Counted from the first letter of the stretch, positions 45,776 through 57,388 are shown. The stretch: 64,000 bases of DNA from Pratylenchus scribneri (GCA_030063045.1 JAQSEB010000060.1:186001-250000); one strand, 5' to 3'. Notes: generated by a model from the sequence alone, not told the origin. Translations and numbers: made by a program.

Positions 45776-46798
45776 AGCAATCCCCGAGATTCTTGGTTTT
45801 CCAAAAAAAAATATTTATAAATTCAGAATAGACATCTCTATGGGTAATCGGGAGCGTAGAACAAGTCGGAGGGGGCCGGTTCATCCCCGCCGTTTCATCG
45901 CCAGCCACTTTTGACGAGTCATAACTCAGCAAAGAAGAAACCGTTTGAGCCAATCTTGGTATCATTGGATAGAGCTATTTAAGCTTTATTAAATGGTATA
46001 GAGTAATATGTGAAAAGTTCAATATTCACTTAATTACAAGCTTCTAAATAGGGAAATGGCGACTTTTATTCAGTTTTTCGACTTTAAGCCAATTAAATTT
46101 CTATTATTCGAAAAAGCTTTAAACGTTATTCAATAGATCTTAAATAGCTCTATCCAATGATACCAGGATTGGCTCAAACGGTTTCATCTTTGATGAGTTA
46201 TGACTCGTCAAAAGTGGCTGGCGATAAAACGGCGGGGATGAACCGGCCCCCACCGAGAACAAGTATCTGACATGTATTGTCATATCTCACCATCTTGGTA
46301 AGATAATGTCAACTTTTAACATAAAAGGCAAAGGGGGAACAAGGGAATTTCATTTTAGTATTTTATGTAGCCAAATTATAGTTCAATCAACGCATCTCAT
46401 TGAGCTGAATCAAATGGTACTATTTTTATTGAATAATATTGCAATATAGGCAAATTAGAAGTCAAAATATCATACTATAAGACAAATATTTCTTTCGGCC
46501 ACAATTTTTCACTTACTGTGAATATTATCTTATCAAAATGGTTTAGATTCAACTCATCGAACTGCATTGAATGAACTATAATTTGGATACATAAAAATTT
46601 TCTACAAAAATGCCCTTGTTCCTCCCCCCCCCCTCTTTTTATCTTTTCATGGTAAAAGTTGGCACTAGCTCACCAAGAAGGTGAGATATGATAAGATACA
46701 TGACAGATTCTTGTTCTACGCCCCTGATTACCCTTAGAAATGTAGTTTCGAATTTTTAAAAAAATTTTTTGGTAGGACCAAAATTCTCCGAGATTGCT
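45776..46798. mobile_element. Outer inverted-repeat element interrupted by a nested one
   Basis: AGCAATCCCCGAGATTCTTGG at the left, shown here to 20 bases as AGCAATCCCCGAGATTCTTG, is matched inversely by CCGAGATTGCT at the right. GGGTAATCGGGAGCGTAGAAC on the left pairs with the inverse of TTCTACGCCCCTGATTACCC. Flanks TAATTATT and TAATTATA suggest a decayed 8-bp duplication. The left arm is interrupted at 45866 by the nested element. It lies in the copy C intron between 46826-47169 and 45569-45742. Confidence 0.65.
45867..46255. mobile_element. Nested MULE-type MITE with 9-bp duplication
   Basis: The ends CGGAGGGGGCCGGTTCAT and (inverse) ATGAACCGGCCCCCACCG are inverted repeats that extend over about 130 bp. 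Exact 9-bp direct repeats AGAACAAGT lie at 45858-45866 and 46256-46264. A 9-bp duplication with long arms fits Mutator-like elements. It sits inside the left arm of the element at 45776-46798, so it inserted later. Confidence 0.85.
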
Positions 46799-47280
46799 TA
46801 ATTATATTATATTAATTAATCAAACCCTATTTTTATTTTTTGATGTTTTTGATTTCGATATTTCTTCTTTCATATTTTTCACATCTTTTTTCAAATCAGC
46901 TTTCTTCTTCTCTTCTTTTTTCAATAATTCTTTTTGCTTTACCAAATTATTTATTAATTCGAGAATTTCCTTTTCTTTTTCATTTGGATTCCTATTTTTA
47001 ATATGGGCACGAAATAAGATAATTTTTTCACTTAACCAATTATTTTCTAATTCCGTCAATTCATTAAGCTTCTCCTTCAAGTTTTTCAATATATTTTTAA
47101 TTTGTATAAATTTTTCATTTGCTTCGACCTTTAACAAAAATTCAGCTTCATCAGCAGAAATGTTCGAAGCTAAACATAATTATAAATAAAGAATAAGAAG
47201 AATAACAAATAGCAATTAAGAATGAAATTTTCATATGGGAGTCTTTTAATTTGCAAAAAAATCGAAAAAAATATATTTTT

Positions 47281-47408
47281 AGGCCATATAACTTGGCCAA
47301 ATTAGACTTCTTAAGATTCCCTTAAATCTAGCCCCATAGACCCTAATCCCATACTCCCCTGAACTTAACTCTAGCCCTAGATCCCTAGTTATGGCCAAGT
47401 TATATGGC
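47281..47408 (+). mobile_element. 128-bp palindromic MITE
   Basis: AGGCCATATAACTTGGCCA and TGGCCAAGTTATATGGCCT are perfect 19-bp inverted repeats. It lies in the copy C intron between 47539-47847 and 46826-47169. A diverged copy in opposite orientation is at 29360-29485. Confidence 0.8.
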
Positions 47409-49305
47409 CTTAAATAAATAGTTTTTCTACTCAAAGATTTCGGCAAATTAATTATTTTTCCGCAAATTAATATTATCTCATTTCCATATGACTGATTATT
47501 TAAATCAGATCAGAACCCAGTGAAATAAATTTTTGTACCCGCCGGTGCCGAAGGATTAGCAATGGGTGAATTGGTGGCCAAATTTTTTCCTATCCCTCTT
47601 TCTGCTGCTGATCCGCTATTGCCACTGGCCTCCCCATGGCCGGTGTGACGCAAATTATTAGCTATCTTCTCATTTTTTTCCTTATTTTTCTCAAGCATAT
47701 TATCCAGCACTTCTTTTCTCGATTGATCTTCATCCCATCTTTGTTTTGCTGCATTCTTAATTTCTATTTCTAGACGCAACATTTTCTCCTCTTCCTTTTG
47801 TTTCTCATTTTGCAATCTTTTTTCTTCTTTTGTATTAATCATTATTGCTAAAATTACTCATTATTTATGTAAAAATGGGTTTTTAAGTCAAAGGCACATT
47901 TACTGGGGTTTACTTATTTGTTTAAATTCAGCAAAAAAAGGCCAAACTAGGAAAAGGATTATGTTTTTGAAAAGCAAAAACTATCCGGAAAAATTCTTTT
48001 GAATTTAAGAAAATTTTATAAAATAATTCGTTGAGGAAATTTCACTTTTTCCTTCAAATTTTTAACATCTCAAATAATTTAGAGAATTTTAAGGCTTTTG
48101 AAGGCATTTTTTTTTTACCGAATTAGTTATTTTGTTTCCTTTTCTTTGTTGAACTATTAAATTGTCCCAAATATTGAAAAGGCTATACTCCTATTTTGCA
48201 TTATTTTTAAGCAGAATGAATTTTGATACAAAATTTCTATCTAATCGACATTAAAGCATCTCCATTTTTGCATACATTTTCCCTTTGCTGTTCGCACAAT
48301 ATGCCGATTTCCCTGCTGGTTTAAGCTCTCTAATTTTTTGTTAATCTCATCTTCAATCTCCTCTTTCTCAACGAATAATTGTTTTTGTTTATGCTGATCA
48401 CTTTCCAATGGATTGTAGCGATTATCTTCTTTGAGTTGTGCACGGGCCAATAGATCCAATTCGCCTTTGTCCGTCACCATGATTGCATGCGATGCACCCT
48501 CCGGCGTTTCCTTCAGAATTCGAGATTGAAGCCCTTGCATAGATTTTTTCTAAAATTGAATTTTATCATTCTTCAAAACTAAACGCGATCCTAGCAAATC
48601 TCCATTTTTTAAAAAATTTTTTTTCGATTACAAAAAATGAAACCGACTGTGAGTTAAGCTACCCATTAACTATTATAATCCCTATTCTGGACCTCAACGT
48701 TGGGCGCTGAATATTTATGATGATTGGAATGTTGAGGGTATATACTTCTTCCTGAATCAACAAGCGGATTATTATCCCCTCCATCGACATTGCTGGATGA
48801 ATTTTCTTGTTTTTCTTTACGGCTATTAGAGATGGATGAAGAGAGCATTTTGGTCATTTTGCTCTGTTCTATTAATTTTTCTTTAAAACTTTTGTCTAAA
48901 ATCAATGAGGATGCGGCACCTGTTTAAAAAGGCACAATTTAAAAAATAAAAATAGTATTACTAAAAAGAATTTTTAATTTTTTTATTTTTATATTACCTT
49001 TTTCACCATCTCCTCTAAAAATTTCTTTTTTCAATTGCTCATTGGCAGCATTCTGTTTTTGCCTATTTTCCCTTCTCCGTTGTCTGCTACTCAATTTGCC
49101 TGTTGGCTTTTTGTCGGGTTCATCTCCATCCTTCAATGGTTGTTCTTTTTGGGGCAACGATGCCGGTTTCAATCGGGCTAAATCTCCTTCATCTTGACCT
49201 TGTATAGCTTGAACCGTGTTTTCTCCTTCATTTTGAGCGAGATGGGCGCTGCGGCTGTCGCCTGCTTCTCCCATTTCCTTTTGGTCGGCGTTATCATCAG
49301 AAACG

Positions 49306-52300
49306 AGGGTCGGGCGCCCTCAGCGAGTGCTGAGGCCCCTCATTTTGGGAGTGGAAGGGTGCTGGGATGATTGGAGGGAATTAGGACTTGGATAAAGACT
49401 CTCGGTCGATGAAGTTGTTGATTTTCCCCATTCCCTTTTCCCCTTCCCCTGGCCAGAAGAAGAGATTCATCCGTTTATTGTTCCATCCTCCAACTCCGAT
49501 AAAGTGGTAAAATCATCAATGTTAAATATGGGACAAATAAGGCGGGGCGAGAATAAGGTGAAAAGGGAAATGGATTGATGGATAATGGCTGGGAACATTT
49601 CTTGGGGGAATGTGATTAAGTGGATGAGAATGAATGGGAATAGATTGAAGAGAAGAGCTGTGGACTTTGGATGGTTTTATGGATTAGGCTAAATTGGGAA
49701 ATGACTAAGGCAGTAATGCCTCACACCTCCCACCGACGCGAAGACCGGTCCCTCGGTCACAAAATTATTTTTGGGTTGATTTTTTTTTGCCTAATTGTTT
49801 TGAACAGTTGGGGCCAAAATTGAATTGAATTTTGAAGTTTGAAGGCCCCTTAGGCTTCCCCCGACAGGCTCAGTAGTAAAGGCCCCAAGTTAATTTGCCT
49901 TGGCATTTTGCCTTCTGGCGATTGTTGCTGTTTACCTCCTGTCCGCTAGGGAAGATTCGGGGGTACTTGTCCGAAACAAATTATTTTGGCCCAATTGAAA
50001 AATGAAATCGAAAAAAATTTTGTTTAAAAGTAATTTTGTGTTGCGGAACCGTTTTCTGGTAGGTGGAAGTGTTTATTTTTTTGAGTTTCCCAATTGTCCG
50101 AAACGAGTTTTCCAAAAATCCTTAGCTAATTATTTGTGAGTGAGTTGAGATGAAATAGATTAACAAATAATATTTTGAAAAAGAATGGTCAATAGTTAAT
50201 ACAAAAGAAAATGACAAAGAAAGAAAAATGTGAACAAATAGTCAAATAAAATGCAATTGAAATGTCAATTGATTGTTTTTTTTTTGTGTCATTGTCCATC
50301 ATTTTGGTCATTTCTTTTGAGTTGGCACATTGTTTGCTGACATCCACATCGGCCCATTGATTTGTGCCACCATTGATCCATGAAATTGGGAAAATTAAAA
50401 TTATTTTTTAAATAGGATGGGTTTGAAAAAAAACGGTTAAACTCGCAGTGATGCATGGGTTGCTGCCAGAAATGAGGATGATCAGCCATTGAATTGATGG
50501 TTGGAGAGCAATGTTATTTTTGGATGTGGATCTGAAAAAAAAATTTTTGAAATGGCGCCACCTAACGGCGGTTGGAGAAATGTAAAATGTTGAGTTGAGT
50601 GCCATTGAATTGCCATTGATATGCATCATTTACGATTGTGAGAGATCCGCCAATCTGATTTGATTTGCTGAGCAACCAAGTCAGCAATATTCTGCATGTC
50701 CATTGGGCTTAATGAATGGCCATTTTGAACGTCAAAATCGCATTCCTGATTTTGCCAAATTTGGTTGTCATTGCTTTGTCCGGAGTTTTCTCCAGTGCTG
50801 GAATTGTTGAATGATCCTCGGCCGCAGTGTGTGCAAAAATCCTCATCGTTGAATTCCTGTGGTGAATTTTGGTTTGAAATATTTGTTTGAAAATTTTGAG
50901 AAAAGGCGTTTCGATTGGAGCTTGGCCAATCGGAATTGTATTGGGTTTGATTGTTGGAAAGGAAAGGATCGAATTCATTTTGCGAATTGTTTTGCTGTTG
51001 CTGGAAGTCATTGCTTAGATTATTGTCATTCAATGCCCAAAGTTGTCGATCCTTTTGCTTGAAGGCAGGCATGGTTTCCACTTCGATTGCTTTGTTGCGT
51101 GCTGTTTCAAAATCCCTATGGGATCCAGACAATTTCACCAAAAACGATATTTCCGGGTTCATCCGGTCCAAAAACGTTTCGCACAATCGCTCCTTTCTGT
51201 CTTTTGAGTTGTGCATGGAGTAAGCTGCTTCGGCCAAAGGGATCAGTCTGTCGAGAAACTGGGTGATTGTTTCGTCTGGTTGTTGCTTGCAAGCCGACAG
51301 TACTGTCCTTGCGGTATCCCTTTTGATTGGAGAATCGATGATTTTTGCCAAATTTGTCATTGCGTTTTGAAGTGTGTTCTTTTTGTCCGGTTCCAGCTCC
51401 TCAAGATGGTTTCGCGCAGTGCCTTCCAGGTAGAGTTTCAATCTGCCAATTTTTTCTGCTTCCGTCCATTTGCTGCCGAAAGCTTGTACGAAGTCGTTGA
51501 ATTTTCCTGCCCATGAAGAGAATGTCTGGTTTGAATTGATTGAGAATGGGGTTAGCGCTGTTATTGAATTCATTTTGAAAAATTTTTTGGTTAAAATTGA
51601 CTGTTTATTTGACTCGGTCAAACTTCAGTTCTTTTGAAAAAAAAATTTTTTTGGGATTTTGTGAGTAAACCAGCCTCTCCCTTTTGATGTCAACAAAATT
51701 CCGCACAATGGGAATCAGCACTGTTGCAAAATTGCCGCTTTGGATCCTCCAAATGCCAGCCTAGTCCCTGGTGCCGACCACTGATCAAATCCGTTGATGA
51801 TGATATCTCTGAAAAATCGAAATGTTAATATGGGATTTGAAATTTGAGAAATGTTTTTGGTTATCGGTTCAAAAATCTTTCAATTTTTGGATTGAAAATT
51901 CCTTCAGGGATTTTGTTTTGAACCTTGTCCTCGATCTGCTTTGATGATTCGGCCCTTTGGTTTGCTGGTTGAATTCAAATTTGTTTGTTTTGGCTGAAAA
52001 ATGTAAGTTAATCGCGAGAAAAATATGATTGAAAATGCAAAAACCGAAAATGAATGTCATTTTAATCACAAAGTCTAAATGGTTGAATGTTTATGAGTAA
52101 AATGTTGGAAAATGAATGATTCTTCGCGTTGATTGACTTCCGATTGTCAGTCAAGATTTGCCTTATTCCCAGAATGGTTGAATGGCGGAAATGTTTATGA
52201 ATTGCTCCATAAAATGGTGGGAAAATGTTAGAGTTGTAATTGAAATGCATTAGAAACGGAAATGTTTTAATCCTTCTTGGGAAAAAGTTGGGAATTTCTT

Positions 52301-52620
52301 GGAAGGAATATGATGGAATTGGAGTTGCTGTCGCGGGATCAGCGGTGAGAAAGCTCTGAATGGCGGAAAAGGCAAAGGCTTGATTGATGAGAGTGTAATT
52401 TGGACCTTTCCCTTTAGGATGGGAATGAAATGTAAAGTGAATATCGTGAGAAGGAAAAGTTGAATGGATTACGGTAATTTTTCGCCAATTCGCTATTTAG
52501 GAATGAGAATTTTGGCAAATCTGCTGCAGAAAGTTGGGTGAAATTTTAAGCCTTTTTGAGAAAAAGGTTAATTTTTGATTTGTTGAAAAATATTTTGGAA
52601 ATGCAATGCCTTTTATTGTG
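49306..52620 (-). mobile_element. Ty3/gypsy-type LTR retroelement remnant (limits approximate)
   Basis: Base composition changes near 49305 and again near 52620. The interval contains one gag gene on the minus strand (50626-51573). I could not find protease, reverse transcriptase or integrase frames, and no pair of matching LTRs by eye, so the edges are guesses from composition and from where copy C homology stops. It is either a non-autonomous element or a remnant. A hairpin (CTCAGCGAGTGCTGAG) lies at its left edge. Confidence 0.4.
50626..51573 (-). CDS. Retrotransposon Gag protein (Ty3/gypsy type)
   Basis: From the ATG at 51573 the frame gives 315 residues and stops at 50626-50628. Residues about 5-190 match the retrotransposon gag pattern: FSSWAGKFNDFVQAFGSKW, KIGRLKLYLEGTARNHLEEL, ARTVLSACKQQPDETITQFL, RLCETFLDRMNPEI. 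The C-terminal third is Asn/Gln-rich with a single C-x2-C (FCTHCGRGSF) and no CCHC zinc knuckle, so nucleic-acid binding may be impaired. No pol frame follows. An in-frame TTG at 51621 lies upstream, but ATG is the likelier start. Confidence 0.75.
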   Translation of the reverse strand: MNSITALTPFSINSNQTFSSWAGKFNDFVQAFGSKWTEAEKIGRLKLYLEGTARNHLEELEPDKKNTLQNAMTNLAKIIDSPIKRDTARTVLSACKQQPDETITQFLDRLIPLAEAAYSMHNSKDRKERLCETFLDRMNPEISFLVKLSGSHRDFETARNKAIEVETMPAFKQKDRQLWALNDNNLSNDFQQQQNNSQNEFDPFLSNNQTQYNSDWPSSNRNAFSQNFQTNISNQNSPQEFNDEDFCTHCGRGSFNNSSTGENSGQSNDNQIWQNQECDFDVQNGHSLSPMDMQNIADLVAQQIKSDWRISHNRK

Positions 52621-52756
52621 TAAATTTATTGCGCGAATACGGCCAAGAATTTGGGTAAATTAATCTTTTTGGCTAATTTAGTATTTTTCCTATTATTAAT
52701 TCTTCTAAAAAATGGCCTCTGGCTTTTATTATTCAAAATTAAATAATAAATAATTT

Positions 52757-52954
52757 TTATACCACAATGGCACGTAGGGCACAAATAACAAAAAATGTTG
52801 ATTCGAAATCGGCACGATGCTTGAAAATTAGCCAAACTTCGAGTGCATAAAGTACCACAGAAGGGACGCCAATAAGGACAGAAAAATAGAATGGAATGAG
52901 GAAATGGTCGGCCAAAACTGATAAAACATTGTTGAATATTTCCGATGAATTCAT
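52757..52954 (-). pseudogene. Srg-type chemoreceptor, first-exon relic
   Basis: The minus frame from 52954 reads MNSSEIFNNVLSVLADHF, then a first helix with FYFSVLIGVPSVVLYALEVW and FESTFFVICALRAIV. This parallels exon 1 of the Srg-like gene at 15165 (FALFIGIPSAILY, FKSSFFKLFAIRAF). A GT donor follows at the same point, but no second exon could be found before the retroelement-like DNA. It is a fragment, on the strand opposite to the 15-kb gene. Confidence 0.5.
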
Positions 52955-54230
52955 TTTTTAATTGCTAAAAAAAGGATCCTAAAATTTTTATGTGAGAAAG
53001 GCGAACGAAGGATTTCCGAATCCTCAACAGTACATTGTAATTTTTTTTATAAAATAATTATGTTAACTTTCGTAATATATTGATATTTAATTGTTCATTT
53101 CACGAATAAAAAAAAAGCAAAAATTGTAGTCCGTTTATTTTATTTTTAGCGCATCTCTAATTTATATTCCTAATTAATCGCAATTGCAATACTTTTTTGA
53201 AAATAAATTTTTACTATAATTTGGAAAAAGTTTTAAAATTCAATTTTGCTAGGGTTCGCATGTTTCTTTCCACAAATTTCTAACCGCAAATTTCGCCCGC
53301 TGGTTAGCTGATGAGATGCGTTAATTGACATATCATTTGCGTGATTTTGAGAATTTTTTTTTTGAAAATTTGTACCCAGAAAAGTAACAAAAACCCGAGT
53401 TTACCATTTAATATGAGCATTAAATTCATTTAAATAATGAATATACATTTTAATGCAGCTCAGAAAATTTTTCCAATTTGATGACTAAAGTTCGTCGGTG
53501 CCCAAAGTTCATTGAACCCAGATTTTGCCAGATAACAGAGGATGTTATGTCAATGTTCATCGGACCATTATGTTACAAATGACCTTATTTACGAAGCGTA
53601 TGACATTTAATTTAAGATTAATGAGTATGCGCACAATTATTAAAAGACAAGGTGCTGTCTCAATTCAGCGAAAAACACTAATTATCGAAATATTACAATT
53701 TATAATGATTAAACCAAAAATGATGTTTTCGAAATTAGCGTGTAGAAAAACCCTTAAAACAAATTTCAAAACATGTTATTTGCGTGTTTCATTTAAAGTT
53801 CGCTTAAAATATTTAAAAGAATCAAATTTTTTGCTACTTAATAAACTAAGAAAATGCTTTACTAAAATCTGAAGTTAATAAAATTTGATTGTTTGTGGAA
53901 ATTTCATATTTTAACTTAAAAACACATGCAATCTAAAATAATTTCTGGCCAATTTGGGAGAAATAAATTCTATTCAGGAACTGTGGCAAATAACTTAAAA
54001 AATGATGCCAATTGATTCGTAAAAATGGAAATGAGAATATTCAACATTTAAAAATGAGAATTACAATTAAATTAAGTAATTTTTTAAATTTTATCTTCGT
54101 TAAAAAAAGCATATAAATAATAAATAATATATTAATTTCATTCAATGTCAAAAATGCAAAAATATCATCCGGAAATTTTTCCATTAAATTTTCCTCCTTC
54201 TTAAAACTTCATTGACAAATAAAAATCTTC
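52955..54230. other. Intergenic, one unexplained ORF at 53525-53872
   Basis: The plus-strand ORF at 53525-53872 (115 residues, Lys/Arg-rich, MPDNRGCYVNVHRTIM start) is long for such AT-rich sequence. It has no recognisable domain and overlaps another open frame. I cannot support it as a gene. The rest is AT-rich DNA. Confidence 0.3.
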
Positions 54231-55846
54231 TCAATGATTGAAATTCCCAGTGTCATAGTCCACCAATTTGTTGAATCCTTGAGGTGGAATTGAACGTGGT
54301 TTGATGGAAAAAGGCATTGGATTTGGGATAACATTCAGATCAGAGGTATAATGCAAAAGCATAGCCGAAATTTGATCTTTGCTCAGAATATCAGTGGGAA
54401 CTAAAAAAGATAATATTTCTTGCCACCAATTTGATTTATTTACGAATTTTTCTAATGAATTCCATCGGTGGAATCCAAGGGAAGCGAATGAAATTGATGA
54501 GGTCTCCGATTTTGGCGCGTTTCTGCTTTCCAGTTGGCTCAATTATGCCTTCATTTTGGCATTGTTTCGCTGCCCAATTGTTCAACTAAATTTACCAAAT
54601 TTATTAATTCTTTAATTGAAAATTTTTCTCACATGATTAAAAAGTTTAATCTCTTCGCATTTCAGTGTATCGCGTCCCAATAATTCGGCCATTTCTTCGT
54701 GGCTCAACAAAGTAATTCCAATGCCAAAATTGCCAATTTTTTCATCAATGAACTTCCAACAGGCTCTGATCAAAGTCTTAATAATCATTTTTTACATAAG
54801 GTGAAAGATGGTGTATTGTAATTTTCAAGTTATTAATCAAAAAATAATGGCCACATAAAATTATAGCCATAAATTATTGGATTTGGAATATATAGCCACT
54901 TTTTGGTTAATTAAAATTTTGCAATTTCTATAAAATCCACTCTTTTTTTTCTTAACAAATTCATCCCAACCATGGCTATTAAATGGTACCAAGTTATTTA
55001 ACTAAAACTTATAACTTTTTAATAGATTTTTTGTAGAAAATTTGGGTCATAAATTTCACCATATTTTACCTCTTCATCATCGAATATTGTCGTCTTGTCC
55101 GTATTTTTCTTCATCTCAATCTTATGATCTTTTGCCGCTTGCAACATATCAAACACATTTTCTTCGTCCAGCATTGTTTGATTGGAACTTTTGCATTTAA
55201 GGTGACTTTTTCGTCTAAAAATCAAAATAATTTTTACGAACAATTCAATAATAAAATGGTTAATATAAAAGTGCAAATTAATTATTAATTTAAATTTATA
55301 CCCGAAATAATCACTGCTTTTGAATTGTTCGCGATAGTCTGGCTTGACCAATCCAATGCATTTTTGAACTAGTGAATTGAGCAAATATTTCTTTGCTAAA
55401 TTTAATAGATTTAATATGTAATTAATTTTTTTAATTTCCTTAATAAACCTGCGAGATAAACGCCAACAATATTATTGCTATTTATCAGCGACGAATCATC
55501 AGTATAGATGAAATGCAGCATCGCATTGAATGAAGAGGCAAAAATGCCATTATCATTGATTTCGATTGGCGCATTTATAACTTCATCCAATGATTCTTCG
55601 AAGTGAATTTGCGAAGCAAAGATTGCAGAAGCGTTCTTCAGGATCAATTTATGCGCTTTGAATAACTTAAATATTGATTTTAATAGGCATTTTTGTCGAA
55701 ATTTAGTAATAAAATTGACCAACCTTTTTCTCTCCCGAATGATTGTCAATGCGCACCAAAAATTCAATGTCGGAATCTTCGCCACTTTCGAGCAAATATT
55801 TCATTCGTTCGTTGATTTTACCCGTTTGCCAAGATGATGATGCCAT
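54231..55846 (-). CDS. BTB-BACK domain protein with one frameshift
   Basis: Minus exons: 55724-55846, 55449-55665, 55302-55395, 55070-55214, 54633-54776, 54231-54585. The N-terminus (MKYLLESGEDSDIEFLVRID) and exon 2 (LFKAHKLILKNASAIFAS, FNAMLHFIYTDDSSL) form a BTB/POZ domain. Exons 3-5 give the linker and first BACK helices (KKYLLNSLVQKCIGLV, ENVFDMLQAAKDHKIE, IRACWKFIDEKIG, LLSHEEMAELLGRD). Exon 6 starts LNNWAAKQCQNEG and GDLINFIRFPWIPPMEF. An A5 run near 54446-54450 then shifts the frame by one, after which homologous-looking sequence continues (NKSNWWQEILSFLVP, LSKDQISAMLLHY). Without the shift the protein would end soon after IRK. BTB-BACK proteins act as Cullin-3 substrate adaptors; that role is inferred. 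No MATH or Kelch domain follows. Confidence 0.7.
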
Positions 55847-57380
55847 TTTTAATTTTAATTTTATAAAACCTCTAAAAATAGAATTAAATAATTTTCGTGA
55901 AATGTGAAAGATAGATTTTATTTTAATTCTGCAGCAAATAAATTTAATATAATTGTAAATTTGTGTTTGGGATTTTGGTTAATGACAAAGATGCCTGGCC
56001 TGCAGTTCTTATTATTATTATTTATCGATTTTATTTTTTATATCATTGCTTGGCTTGCTAAAAATAAAAATTTACCAAAGAATGGTCTAGGATAGAGGAG
56101 TAGTAGGGGGGGATCATTAAAATTAAAAGGCAATGCGATGTATTGGACGAGGGATGTAGCTGCTGGTGGGTGTTGGGCATTGACAATAGTGGATTAATGA
56201 AAATGAAAAGAAGGATGCTGTTGGAGTTCTGGGCGCTCTACGAGGAAATTGAGCTAACCGGACAGAACCAACAGCAGGAATAAAACGGAATTGAATGGGT
56301 TTATTGTAGCTCTGGAATTGAGCTCAAAATGAGTTGGATTTGTTGGAGCTTTTACAGCGATGAGGACAATCCAACGATGATTTGAAAACTTGAATCAAAT
56401 TGTTCAAATTACCCTTTGATTTTGGTAATTTTGAATTTAGAATCTTAGACCGAAGAAATTGAATGGACCTAGACTCTTTTGAAGTAATTGGTGTAGAAAT
56501 TGAATTTAGCTTGATTTATTTAACTTTATTTCAACAAATTAAAAAAGCATAAGAAGAGCGAAAAAATGAACAAAAAATGGTTTTTTATATATCGTTTTGG
56601 GGATTACAAAAAGGAATTTTAGAAAAAACATAAAAAGGTGAGGAGGGGGTGGGATTTTATCAAGGATTGAGCCGCCGTCCACGCCATCCATCCAAATGCC
56701 ATGCCACCAATGGAAAAATGCCAAAGCCGAGCCGTGTTCGATCAAGAAGGCGACCATCCAACCAATGAAGAAGAGGGCAAAATGGACCAAGGCAAGGGCA
56801 ACAGGCAATGGCGGCACATTGGACGGCTAAAAAAGGTTGGCAATCACATAATCAAGCATAAAAAAAAATCCTCCAAAAATTTTAATCCAAAATTTTCCCT
56901 CAAAACATTTTTCCATTTTTACGTTTTTGGTCATTGGTCTTTTAAGAAAATTGTTGGGTTCAAAAAATTGAACGCAACAGATGCTAGAAGCTAGAGCCTA
57001 GAGGTCGATTTCACAATGTGAAATACTTGATGAGGATAATTCCACATTTTAGAACATAACAAATAAAATACCGTTTAATTAATTTATTAATTAAATGAAA
57101 TTAGTTCATTTGATGGACAAAAATAATAGAGTCGATCGAATTTTGGAAGACTCAATTCGATTTGATGGCACAAATATGTAAAAATATTTTTTGATTTTAT
57201 ATTGTTAGTAGAAGAAGATGGCATATTTGCTTGATTTTTAAAATTGTAATACGATTAAAATGAGCTTAATTATCTAGGAATTAAGAAATTTAGCAAGAAA
57301 ATTGATCATCTTTTCAAAGCCATTCTCATCGTCCATTTTCTTTTGTCTCCAAATATATTTCATTTTCAAAATATACTTGA
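55847..57380. other. Intergenic with a GC-richer open frame at 56539-56817
   Basis: The minus strand around 56640-56830 is open and less AT-rich. It follows a possible acceptor TTTTTAG and reads LVHFALFFIGWMVAFLIEHG and HWWHGIWMDGVDGG, like a membrane protein exon. No partner exons could be joined. At 55904-56095 a plus ORF with a hydrophobic stretch is also possible. 56096-56520 is GC-richer, with no repeat ends seen. Confidence 0.3.
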
Positions 57381-57388
57381 TTTTTTAT

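Larger units (their letters stand above)
40966..49305 (-). pseudogene. Copy C of the three-gene family, truncated at both ends
   Basis: Minus exons: 49008-about 49305, 48693-48919, 48276-48549, 47539-47847, 46826-47169, 45569-45742, 45363-45493, 44168-44290, 41989-42044, 41420-41767, 40966-41209. Phases match copies A and B at every shared junction and no internal stop or frameshift was seen. The basic block (KLSSRQRRRENRQKQN), coiled-coil exons (KFIQIKNILKNLKEKLNE) and conserved C-terminal motifs (WTAYELVLIIINKQW, GKFFKEELNKSFHDVF, WLPKDRQQNFNEIWVQL) are present. Missing are the signal peptide exon and most of the acidic exon (cut at about 49305 where retroelement-like DNA begins) and the last two exons after 40966. 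Introns contain at least six transposons. Either it is a recent pseudogene or it now uses other ends. Confidence 0.7.

Noticed and set aside
50550..50575. TGGCGCC considered as a retroelement primer binding site
   Set aside because: It lies downstream of gag in the wrong place and orientation for the minus-strand element.
53525..53872. 115-residue basic ORF
   Set aside because: No domain, no exon structure and an overlapping frame of similar quality; not supported as a gene.
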